Shown here: positions 1 through 5,219 of the stretch, piece by piece
How the letters are laid out: each line of letters starts with the position of its first letter
How positions within the stretch are numbered: the stretch's first letter is position 1
NCBI GenBank assembly: GCA_013698525.1
Contig: JACCSM010000035.1
Span: forward strand, 1-5,219
DNA length: 5,219 bases
Reading direction: 5' to 3'
Source of the DNA: Rubrobacteraceae bacterium
Lineage (GTDB): Bacteria; Actinomycetota; Rubrobacteria; Rubrobacterales; Rubrobacteraceae
Position numbers and translations under genes: made by a program
The notes under the pieces: model-generated
Database searches by the model: none
What the model was told of the DNA's origin: nothing
Seen by the model: only the letters and a program-made list of their open reading frames with translations

Positions 1-117
1 GACGTTGTCGAGGATGGGATCGGCCGCTTCGAGGAGATGGTCGGAAAGCCTGTAGGTGAGCTCACTCGCGAGGAGGCGAGCGAGTGGATCGGGCGTCTCT
101 CGGGGAGGGCTGCATAG
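1..117 (+). CDS. C-terminal tail of an unidentified protein (5' end outside window)
   Basis: Frame 1 is open from the first base to a TAG stop at 115-117 and gives 38 residues ending in a short acidic/basic tail. The visible part contains GKPVGELTREEASEWIGRL, probably a small helical unit. Phrases of the type 'LTREEAS..I..L' are common at the extreme C-termini of phage-type and recombination-associated proteins, but that resemblance is too weak to name a function. The reading frame is supported by its junction with the next gene: a Shine-Dalgarno-like GGGGAGGG lies in its last codons and its stop overlaps a GTG start (TAGTG). It is probably the first visible member of an operon with the two small genes downstream. 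Function is not recognised. Confidence 0.6.
   Translation, partial: DVVEDGIGRFEEMVGKPVGELTREEASEWIGRLSGRAA
102..109 (+). promoter_or_regulatory. Ribosome binding site favouring the GTG start at 117
   Basis: GGGGAGGG lies 7 bases before GTG 117-119, an ideal spacing, and that GTG shares one base with the preceding TAG stop. A second purine-rich site, AGGAGG at 71-76, lies 7 bases before an in-frame GTG at 84, so an 11-residue longer form is possible. The choice of 117 rests on the stop/start overlap typical of translational coupling. Confidence 0.5.
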
Positions 118-320
118 TGCGCGGATCCGCCTGGATAGCAGTTCTCGGCGAGGAGGTCGTCTACGAGGAAGATCTCCCCGCCTGCTGCAGGCGTAGCGCC
201 CTTCACGACGACGAATCGTTCGAGTGTCCGGCGTGCGGCGCGATGTGGCGGGAGCCGCTGCCTCTGCAGCCCGAGCAAGACGGCTTCGCACAGCGCGAAG
301 AGCGTAGAGGAGCAGCGTAG
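117..320 (+). CDS. Small Cys-rich protein with CC...CxxC motif (putative zinc ribbon), copy 1
   Basis: A 67-residue protein if started at GTG 117 (78 residues from GTG 84). Numbered from GTG 117, the middle reads DLPACCRRS with paired cysteines C23 and C24, followed by FECPACGAMWR with C37 and C40. Four cysteines in a CC-x12-CxxC arrangement followed by G-x-x-W-R resemble a small zinc ribbon or knuckle, as in compact nucleic-acid-binding or redox proteins; metal binding is inferred, not shown. The C-terminus is charged and ends in RRGAA. No signal peptide or membrane segment is visible, so it is probably cytoplasmic. It overlaps the upstream stop by one base and lies 6 bases before the next small gene, which shares LPACC-x-RS and CxxCGxxWR, so the pair looks like a diverged duplication in one operon. 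The family and function are not recognised. Confidence 0.6.
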   Translation: MRGSAWIAVLGEEVVYEEDLPACCRRSALHDDESFECPACGAMWREPLPLQPEQDGFAQREERRGAA

Positions 321-326
321 TAAACG

Positions 327-656
327 ATGGGGGAGAGAGGGAGGCAGAAGGTGAGCGGAGAAGCATCGCGCAAAGTACGCGCACGCAAAAAGCGGAGCGC
401 CCTCAGGCCCGATACCGCGCTCATCCCCGTTGGCGAGCCCGAGCGGGAGATCTATGTGTGGTCTTTGCCTGCGTGCTGCCTGCGCTCCTTGAGAGAGTCG
501 GCCATGTCCGAGGTGGGCGAGCGTCGACGCCTCGAGTTGGATTGCTCCTCGTGCGGGCGGACCTGGCGCATCACATCCAGCCTTGACGGCCGCATCCTGG
601 AACGCTTCGTGACCCACGGGGGCCCAAGGGCCGGAGGATCGTACCCGGCGGCATGA
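327..656 (+). CDS. Small Cys-rich protein with CC...CxxC motif, copy 2, with basic N-terminal extension
   Basis: A 109-residue protein from ATG 327. The first ~30 residues are strongly basic (Arg/Lys-rich) and probably disordered, possibly nucleic-acid contacting. The core repeats the pattern of the preceding gene: Y-x-x-SLPACCLRS with C50 and C51, then LDCSSCGRTWR with C73 and C76. Here 21 residues separate the cysteine pairs rather than 12. A four-Cys metal site is plausible by inference. The ATG has only a distant purine site (around 306-312). An in-frame GTG at 351 sits 6 bases after GGGAGG-like sequence at 339-344 and would give 101 residues, trimming part of the basic tail. It follows the previous stop by 6 bases, so co-transcription is likely. 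A non-coding repeat element begins immediately after its stop. The family is not recognised. Confidence 0.6.
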   Translation: MGERGRQKVSGEASRKVRARKKRSALRPDTALIPVGEPEREIYVWSLPACCLRSLRESAMSEVGERRRLELDCSSCGRTWRITSSLDGRILERFVTHGGPRAGGSYPAA

Positions 657-664
657 AGAGAAGC

Positions 665-786
665 ATTTCAGCACTTCAGCACGCTACGCCCTCCGGGCTT
701 TGCTATCAGCACTGCGGCTCCGCCGCCTTTCAGCCAGGGCTGGCGTGCGCGAAAGCTGAAGTGCTGACTAGCTGAAGTGCTGACAA
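665..786. repeat. Octamer-repeat palindromic element (TCAGC words left, GCTGA words right)
   Basis: This fills most of the 155-base gap between the small genes and the sigma factor. The left part has two octamers, ATTTCAGC (665-672) and ACTTCAGC (673-680), plus further TCAGC words at 706 and 730. The right part has four perfectly phased octamers of form GCTGANNN at 755-762, 763-770, 771-778 and 779-786, equivalent to a 16-base tandem repeat with 15/16 identity. The 13-mer at 668-680 is the exact reverse complement of both 755-767 and 771-783, so two alternative long hairpins can form; 681-684 can extend the stem by pairing with 743-746. Three GC hairpins lie inside. It resembles a small dispersed intergenic repeat of the REP/MITE type, but no transposase is nearby. 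Whether it occurs elsewhere in the genome cannot be judged from this window. Confidence 0.7.
688..742. other. Three small GC hairpins inside the palindromic element
   Basis: GCCC-TCC-GGGC lies at 688-698, GCGGC-TCC-GCCGC at 714-726 and CAGCC-AG-GGCTG at 731-742 (or a 4-bp stem with a 4-base loop). With the outer 13-bp arms they would give a cloverleaf-like fold in either strand as single-stranded DNA or in RNA. No U-tract follows, so a classical intrinsic terminator is not supported. Only base pairing is seen; a function is not. Confidence 0.5.
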
Positions 787-795
787 GCCAACACT

Positions 796-803
796 GAGGG
801 GAG
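796..803 (+). promoter_or_regulatory. Ribosome binding site of the sigma factor gene
   Basis: GAGGGGAG lies 8 bases before ATG 812. A second ATG at 815 is in frame, but the spacing favours 812. The site begins 9 bases after the last octamer of the repeat element, so folding of that repeat in the mRNA leader could influence its accessibility; this is inference. Confidence 0.6.
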
Positions 804-811
804 ACGACGTA

Positions 812-1654
812 ATGATGGAAGCACAGGACGTTCTCACACAGTACTTGGGCAGGGTGCGCGGCGGCAGGCTGCTAGATGCCGGTGAGGAGAAGGCTCTCGC
901 CAGGCAGGCCCGCGGTGGGGACATAACGGCCCGTCAGAAGCTCATCGAGTCGAATCTGCGGCTCGTGATCTCCATCGCCAAGAAGTACCGAGGGCGTGGC
1001 GTGCCCTTCGAGGACCTGATCCAAGAGGGGAACGCCGGCCTGATCCGGGCCGTCGAGAAGTTCGACCCCGAGATGGGCAACCGCTTCTCGACCTACGCAA
1101 CCTGGTGGATCAGGCAGGCGGTTACCCGCGCCGTTGCTGACCATGCCCGCACCGTCCGTCTGCCCGCGCACGTCGTCGATGCTCTCTACCGCCTGCGGCG
1201 CGCCGAGAACGCCCTGAGCCTCGAACTCGGCCGCGACGCGACCGAGGAGGAGCTTGTCGAGAGGCTCGGCGTAAAACCGGAGGAGGCCAGGCGTCTGCGC
1301 GAGGTCAGTCAGCCCATCTCCAGCATCAATGCCAGGATTAACTCCGACGAAGGCTCCGAGCTGGGCGAGTTGCTCCCTGACGAGATCTCCGGCGACGAAT
1401 ACGCCCGCGTCGAGGTCGGCCAGTGGGAACTGGCGCTCGTCGAGGCCGTGAGGTCCCTGCCCGAGCGGGAGGCAAGGATCATCGAGATGCGCCACGGTCT
1501 CGATGGCAGTAACACCCTCACCCTGCGCGAGGTCTCCGAGGAGCTCGGCATCTCGCAGGAGAGGGCGCGTCAGGTCGAGATCAAAGCCCTAAGGACTATC
1601 CGCACCGGCCGCTACGCCAACACCCTGCGCCGCGCCCTCTCTGAGGCCGTGTAG
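812..1654 (+). CDS. Sigma-70 family RNA polymerase sigma factor, RpoD/SigA type without region 1.1
   Basis: A 280-residue protein that binds core RNA polymerase and directs it to promoters. Region 1.2 spans about residues 5-37 ([11 protein letters not shown]...EEKALA). Region 2 covers about 40-118, with core-binding and -10 recognition signatures [20 protein letters not shown] (66-85) and [20 protein letters not shown] (91-110), including Q102 and T105 at positions that read the -10 element in E. coli RpoD. Region 3 spans about 119-200, with a linker containing [10 protein letters not shown]. Region 4 (about 214-263) has [15 protein letters not shown] and the helix-turn-helix [20 protein letters not shown] that contacts the -35 element. 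All regions look intact. The protein is far shorter than typical primary sigma factors and lacks an acidic region 1.1, so it is more likely a group 2 (primary-like, alternative) factor, though a compact primary sigma cannot be excluded. No anti-sigma gene is adjacent. ATG 812 has a good ribosome site. Confidence 0.93.
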   Translation: MMEAQDVLTQYLGRVRGGRLLDAGEEKALARQARGGDITARQKLIESNLRLVISIAKKYRGRGVPFEDLIQEGNAGLIRAVEKFDPEMGNRFSTYATWWIRQAVTRAVADHARTVRLPAHVVDALYRLRRAENALSLELGRDATEEELVERLGVKPEEARRLREVSQPISSINARINSDEGSELGELLPDEISGDEYARVEVGQWELALVEAVRSLPEREARIIEMRHGLDGSNTLTLREVSEELGISQERARQVEIKALRTIRTGRYANTLRRALSEAV

Positions 1655-1712
1655 AACAGATCCAAATGGGCTGCTAAGGTGCTCTCCAGAAGTACGAAGG
1701 CGAAGGGAGCCC
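1655..1712 (+). promoter_or_regulatory. Sigma factor-thyX intergenic gap with thyX ribosome binding site
   Basis: This 58-base gap contains GAAGGGAG at 1702-1709, only 3 bases from ATG 1713, with a second weaker GAAGG at 1696-1700. No convincing hairpin terminator or -10/-35 pair is visible, so read-through from the sigma factor gene into thyX is possible but unproven. Confidence 0.4.
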
Positions 1713-3707
1713 ATGGAGACTACGGAGCGTAACACCGAGCCGGCGCGGCAACTGTTCGAAGAGTTGGGCGGGACCGTCAAGGACGGCTTCCCTGCGATCC
1801 ACTCCCAGGTGTACCATACAAAGTCCGGTACCCCTTATCTGAAGACACCGGGCGTCGTCGTCCTCGCGAAGCCCCAGACCAACGTCGCGGGGCTCGGAGG
1901 GTTCCTCGAAGGCTTCGACCCGGACCTCCGCTTCACCGAGTACCTCGACGACCCCACTAGGCTGCCAGATTCGTCCCAACTCTGTAAGACGGCGGGGCAG
2001 ACGTGCTTCGATGAGGAGACGGAGATACTGACGGACGAGGGCTGGAAGCCGTTCGCAGAGCTGAACAGAGAAGAGCTGGTTTTAACAATGAATCCCCGGA
2101 CCGGCAGGGCGGAGTATCAGAGACCCTTAGCCTACCAGCGCTTCGATTACGACGGCTTCATGTTCGGCTTCGAGAGCCCCTCTCTATCCTTCCTCACAAC
2201 CCCGGACCATCGCCAATGGGCGAAAACGCATGGAGCTGCAGAGTACAGGTTCCACAGTACCTGGAAGATAGCGAACAAAAAGTTCCTGGTAAGGACCGCC
2301 TCAGACGGCTGGCAAGGTACGATCCCATCCTTGGTAGAGATATCAGGCTTCGATTTCTCTCAAAGGTTGTCGAACCACACCGGAAGGGATTACGGTACTA
2401 GGGCTTCTTCTGTCCCGCCGATTACCTTCGACAGGCAAGAGGAGATAAGGGCGCTTGCTCTGCTCTGCGTTTACTACGCCACGGAGGGTAGCCTGCACAA
2501 AGGGGAGGGCGAGGGCGTGGTCATATACGGTGACCACGCAGATGAAGTAAAGCGTATCGCCGAGGTCCTCGGCCTCACGGCTCACACTTACGTAGACAGA
2601 AGAAACGGTTGTCCCCGAACGATGGTGCATGGGGGCAAGAGGATAAGCCGGTTCTTCCAGGAGGAATGCGGCAAGGGTTCGCAGAACAAGAGGCTGCCCG
2701 CATGGGTGTTGAACCTCCCTTCGGACTGGCTGAAGGAGCTCTGGGACGTCCTGGTGAAGACGGACGGTCACGTCCAAACGGGGTCGGGAACCGAATACTT
2801 GAGCACCACATCTACGACCCTTGCCGGTCAGGCACAAGAGATTCTGTGCAAGATAGGTTACGGCTCCCGCGTGAGGACAAACAAGAGCCTCGAAGGCAGG
2901 CTCCAGACCTACTCGGTTTGCCGGAAGACCAGGAAACAAACCTACGTCAACACAGGACACAGGATCGAAGGTAAGAGCTACAGAGGTAGCGTTTACTGCG
3001 TTACCACAGAGAACGGCATCGTCTTTGTTCGCAGAAATGGCAAGCCTCACTTCTCCGGCAACTGTTACATGTCATTCGGTCCCCGCAGAACGACCAACGA
3101 GAACGCCGCCGCTTACATCGAGCGTTTGACCTCTGCGGGACACGGCAGCGTTCTGGAGCACTCCAGCTTCAACTTCCTGCTCTACGGCATCAGCCGCAGC
3201 GTTACACACGAGCTGGTGCGACACAGGGCTGGCGTCGCAATCTCCCAGATTTCACAACGCTACGTGTCTGGAAGTGTTCTGCGTTTCGTAGAGCGTCCCG
3301 AATACCAAGAAGACCAAGAGTTGCACAGAACCTTCGAGGAGCGGGCCGACAGGGCCGCATCCGAGTACGAGGCGATGGCCGAACTCTTGCTCGAGCGCCA
3401 GGAGGGTGGTGCGAGTATGCTCACTGCAGACTACAGGACCGACGCGAGAAAGAAGGTGCAGCAGACCGCACGCTCCCTGTTGCCGAACGAGACCGAAGCC
3501 CCGATGGTCTTCACGGGGAACGTACGCGCTCTTAGGCACATCATCGAGATGCGGGCCGACGCGCACGCGGAGAGTGAGATCCGCAACCTGGCCCTTCGCC
3601 TATTCCTGTGCCTGCGGACCGTGGATCCCATCCTGTTCGGCGACTACGATCTGGGGGAACTCCCCGACGGGACGTATACCGTATCGACAAAGAACCGCAA
3701 GGCGTAG
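1713..3707 (+). CDS. thyX: FAD-dependent thymidylate synthase ThyX, interrupted by an intein
   Basis: A 664-residue precursor. After removal of residues 98-450 the mature enzyme would be 311 residues (97 + 214). ThyX methylates dUMP to dTMP with methylene-tetrahydrofolate as carbon donor and FAD/NADPH as reductant, and usually acts as a cytoplasmic tetramer. Evidence in the C-extein is GHGSVLEHSSFNF (the conserved E-H...F region), the signature RHRAGVAISQISQRY at 503-517, and NVRALRHIIEMRADAHAESEIR near the C-terminus, matching the N-x-R...R...EIR nucleotide-binding region. The RHR-to-Ser spacing is 8 residues rather than the classic 7. The mature protein is longer than the usual ~220-250 residues because of about 80 extra N-terminal residues, which suggests a long ThyX subfamily. 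ATG 1713 is the only nearby ATG and has a close purine site. It is convergent with metG. The identity is secure; splicing efficiency is unknown. Confidence 0.95.
   Translation: METTERNTEPARQLFEELGGTVKDGFPAIHSQVYHTKSGTPYLKTPGVVVLAKPQTNVAGLGGFLEGFDPDLRFTEYLDDPTRLPDSSQLCKTAGQTCFDEETEILTDEGWKPFAELNREELVLTMNPRTGRAEYQRPLAYQRFDYDGFMFGFESPSLSFLTTPDHRQWAKTHGAAEYRFHSTWKIANKKFLVRTASDGWQGTIPSLVEISGFDFSQRLSNHTGRDYGTRASSVPPITFDRQEEIRALALLCVYYATEGSLHKGEGEGVVIYGDHADEVKRIAEVLGLTAHTYVDRRNGCPRTMVHGGKRISRFFQEECGKGSQNKRLPAWVLNLPSDWLKELWDVLVKTDGHVQTGSGTEYLSTTSTTLAGQAQEILCKIGYGSRVRTNKSLEGRLQTYSVCRKTRKQTYVNTGHRIEGKSYRGSVYCVTTENGIVFVRRNGKPHFSGNCYMSFGPRRTTNENAAAYIERLTSAGHGSVLEHSSFNFLLYGISRSVTHELVRHRAGVAISQISQRYVSGSVLRFVERPEYQEDQELHRTFEERADRAASEYEAMAELLLERQEGGASMLTADYRTDARKKVQQTARSLLPNETEAPMVFTGNVRALRHIIEMRADAHAESEIRNLALRLFLCLRTVDPILFGDYDLGELPDGTYTVSTKNRKA
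2004..3062 (+). mobile_element. In-frame intein with LAGLIDADG homing endonuclease in thyX
   Basis: The 353-residue insert lies between AGQT and CYMSFG of ThyX. Intein numbering starts at C1 (precursor residue 98). Block A is CFDEETEILTDEGW. Block B carries the T-x-x-H catalytic motif as T66-P-D-H69. The C-terminal block reads VYCVTTENGIVFVRR and ends PHFSGN, with terminal N353 and Cys as the +1 extein residue (precursor 451). These residues support class 1 protein splicing. The penultimate residue is Gly where His is usual. Between the splicing blocks is a DOD-type endonuclease: first motif LALLCVYYATEGS (151-163, acidic E161), block D KRLP (229-232) and second motif ELWDVLVKTDGHV (245-257, acidic D254). 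Both catalytic acids are present, so endonuclease activity is plausible. It would cut an intein-free thyX allele and promote homing. Hand-counted G+C in sampled 60-base lines is 52-58% here against 60-70% in the exteins. Confidence 0.93.
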
Positions 3708-3720
3708 GCCAGAACGCTGC
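3708..3720. other. Convergent gap between thyX and metG
   Basis: Only 13 bases separate the two stop codons. I see no hairpin that could act as a bidirectional terminator, so the 3' ends of the two transcripts probably overlap. Confidence 0.5.
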
Positions 3721-5219
3721 CTAACCCGCCTCGCCGCGGACGGCCCGTGAGAGTTGTCCCTCGGCCACCGCGACCTCATCGTCCTCGATCCTACGGAACA
3801 GCGGTTTCGCCCCAGTGACGCGGTAGCCTTTCGGCAGCTCGTCGAGATCCGAGACGCGGGCTATGGGGCCGTCGAAAAATTCCTCTAGCCGCCCGACGGC
3901 CTCAGGGACGTAGGGTGCGGCGTGGTAGGCGAGGGAGCCGAGCAGGACGGAGCAGGTATACAGCGTGAGGAGGGTCTGCTCCTGGTCCTCCTTGCGGGTC
4001 TTCCAGGGGGCCGACGCGTCGAAGAACCGGTTGGCGCGCCTGCCCATCGCCAGGAGCTCTGCGAGTGCTTCGCGGGGTCTCGGGGCGAGCATTTTTGTCT
4101 CATAGCGCGCCTCCAACTCTTTGAAATCCTCGAGGACAGCGACGGCGTCTTCAGATAGCCCCTCTTGGCGTGGCACCTCGCCGTCGAAGTACTTCTCGGC
4201 GAAAGAGAGGACTCGGTTTATGTAGTTGCCGAGGTTCCCGATCAAATCCGAGTTCACCCGGCTCTGGAACTCCCGCCAGGAGAACACCACATCGCCCGTC
4301 TCGGGCAGGTTCGAGGCCAGGTAGAAACGCAGAGGGTCGGCGGGGTAGCGGTCGAGTGCCTCGTGCAGCCAGACCGCGAGGTTGCGGCTCGTCGACATCT
4401 GCAGCGCCCGCCGCTCCCCGTCGACTACGACCTCCAGGTTCATGAACTCGTTGGCCGGCACGTCATAGGGGAGGACGAAAGGCTCTTCGCCGTCTTCTGC
4501 CGTGCCCATGAGCTGGGCCGGCCAGATCAGGGTGTGGAAGACCGTGTTGTCCTTCCCGATAAAGTGGATGAGCCGGCTCTCGGGCTCCTGCCAGTACTCC
4601 CTCCACCTGTCGGGCTCACCGACGTTCGCTGCCCACTCCATCGTCGAGGAGACGTAGCCGATGCAGGCGTCGAACCACACGTAGAAGCGCTTGTCTTCGA
4701 AGCCAGGCTCTGGGACGGGAACGCCCCACTGGATGTCCCGCGTTATTGGCCGTTTCTCCAGGCCGCCGTCTATGATACCGAGTATGAAGTTCTTGACCGA
4801 GGTGCGCCAGTGCTCCTGTCCAGCGACGTACTTCCTCAGCCTCTCCGAGAACTCGGGGAGGTCGAGGTAGAGGTGTGTCGTCCCCCTGACCTCCACAGGC
4901 CCGCCCGTGACCTTGGAGTGCGGCTCGATGAGCTCGTGCGCCTCGTACCACGAGCCGCAGTTGTCGCACTGGTCGCCCCTCGCCTCCTTGTAGCCGCACA
5001 CGGGGCAGGTCCCCTCGACGTATCGGTCGGGCAGAAAGCGCCCCTCCGTAGGACTGTACATCTGCTTGGACTCCGCCTCCGAGATGTAGCCGCCCTCCTT
5101 GAGCTTACGGTAGAACAGCTGGGTGTTCTTCGCATGAAGCGGGGTCGAGGTGCGCGAGAAGTTATCGAAGGAGATGCCGAAACGCTCGAAGGTCTCCTTC
5201 ATGTGCGCCCACCAGTAGT
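3721..5219 (-). CDS. metG: Methionyl-tRNA synthetase, N-terminus cut by window edge
   Basis: It charges tRNA-Met with methionine in the cytoplasm. The frame stays open past Met at 5202-5200 to the edge (upstream residues YWWAH), so that Met is internal and the start and HIGH motif lie outside. Numbered from that Met, GRFLPDRYVEGTCPVCG leads into one zinc knuckle set (C66, C69, C79, C82), as in the E. coli-type connective peptide. The catalytic core continues with YVWFDACIGY (174-183) and LIHFIGKDNTVFHTLIWP (211-228), then the anticodon-binding helical domain (about 320-470, with ASAPWKTRKED at 396-406). The signature loop expected to be KMSKS reads QMSTS (268-272) followed by RNLAVWLHEAL. No C-terminal EMAP/Trbp111-like tRNA-binding domain follows; the protein ends about 20 residues after PLFRRIE. 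The gene is convergent with thyX. Identity is secure despite the altered loop. Confidence 0.94.
   Translation of the reverse strand, partial: YWWAHMKETFERFGISFDNFSRTSTPLHAKNTQLFYRKLKEGGYISEAESKQMYSPTEGRFLPDRYVEGTCPVCGYKEARGDQCDNCGSWYEAHELIEPHSKVTGGPVEVRGTTHLYLDLPEFSERLRKYVAGQEHWRTSVKNFILGIIDGGLEKRPITRDIQWGVPVPEPGFEDKRFYVWFDACIGYVSSTMEWAANVGEPDRWREYWQEPESRLIHFIGKDNTVFHTLIWPAQLMGTAEDGEEPFVLPYDVPANEFMNLEVVVDGERRALQMSTSRNLAVWLHEALDRYPADPLRFYLASNLPETGDVVFSWREFQSRVNSDLIGNLGNYINRVLSFAEKYFDGEVPRQEGLSEDAVAVLEDFKELEARYETKMLAPRPREALAELLAMGRRANRFFDASAPWKTRKEDQEQTLLTLYTCSVLLGSLAYHAAPYVPEAVGRLEEFFDGPIARVSDLDELPKGYRVTGAKPLFRRIEDDEVAVAEGQLSRAVRGEAG

Noticed and set aside
680..710. Possible -10 element (TGCTAT at 701-706) for the sigma gene
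   Set aside because: No -35-like hexamer is found at proper spacing and the match lies within the repeat element.
688..726. Intrinsic terminator after the small-gene operon
   Set aside because: The GC hairpins at 688-698 and 714-726 are not followed by a convincing run of T; the short TTT at 699-701 is too weak.
668..786. tRNA gene, suggested by the cloverleaf-like fold
   Set aside because: No T-loop consensus, no 7-bp acceptor stem with the right arm sizes and no plausible anticodon arm; the fold comes from repeated octamers.
755..786. CRISPR array or plasmid-type iterons
   Set aside because: The repeats are 8 bases with no spacers and no cas genes nearby, and there is no replication initiator gene in view.
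872..1495. Long open frame (207 codons) on the minus strand opposite the sigma factor
   Set aside because: It lies entirely antisense to a well-conserved sigma-70 gene and its translation shows no recognisable domain; long shadow frames are expected in high-GC DNA.
2343..3050. Open frame of 235 codons on the minus strand opposite the intein
   Set aside because: The plus strand encodes recognisable intein splicing and endonuclease motifs over the same span; the antisense translation shows nothing coherent.
2001..3065. Possibility that the thyX insert is a group I or II intron rather than an intein
   Set aside because: The reading frame is continuous through the insert and shows protein-splicing blocks with Cys1, TPDH, terminal Asn and Cys+1.
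3406..3750. Plus-strand open frame overlapping the end of thyX and running into metG
   Set aside because: It is out of frame with the conserved ThyX C-terminus and has a low-complexity Arg/Thr/Pro composition typical of a frame-shifted shadow.
5200..5202. ATG on the minus strand as the metG start
   Set aside because: The frame stays open upstream to the window edge and the residues there (WWAHMKETFERFGISFD) continue normal internal MetRS sequence; the HIGH motif would be missing.

Overview
The window is about 65% G+C by eye, with dense ORFs and little non-coding space. It suggests a high-GC Gram-positive-type bacterium, most plausibly a deep-branching actinobacterium such as Rubrobacter or a relative. 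The grounds are the short RpoD/SigA-type sigma factor, a flavin-dependent thymidylate synthase (ThyX) and an E. coli-type MetRS with an unusual signature loop. This assignment rests on general resemblance, not on a database match.

Layout, left to right. Positions 1-656 (+) hold a tight run of small genes: the C-terminal tail of a protein that starts outside the window, then two small Cys-rich proteins that look like divergent paralogues. Both carry an LPACCxRS segment followed by a CxxCGxxWR knuckle. Positions 657-811 are non-coding but highly structured: octamer repeats with TCAGC words on the left and GCTGA words on the right form a large imperfect palindrome enclosing three small GC hairpins. 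Positions 812-1654 (+) encode a complete 280-residue sigma-70 family factor with regions 1.2 to 4.2 and no region 1.1. Positions 1713-3707 (+) encode ThyX interrupted by a full-length in-frame intein of 353 residues that carries a LAGLIDADG homing endonuclease. Positions 3721-5219 (-) encode most of methionyl-tRNA synthetase, convergent with thyX across a 13-base gap; its N-terminus with the HIGH motif lies beyond the right edge.

The best-supported biology is thyX. The predicted 664-residue precursor would splice itself to a 311-residue enzyme that makes dTMP from dUMP using FAD and methylene-tetrahydrofolate. Sampled stretches of the intein have visibly lower G+C than sampled exteins, which fits a horizontally acquired element. 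The most novel-looking items are the octamer/palindrome element at 665-786, the twin CC...CxxC proteins, and the MetRS whose KMSKS loop reads QMSTS. No CRISPR array, rRNA, tRNA, transposase or integrase was seen.
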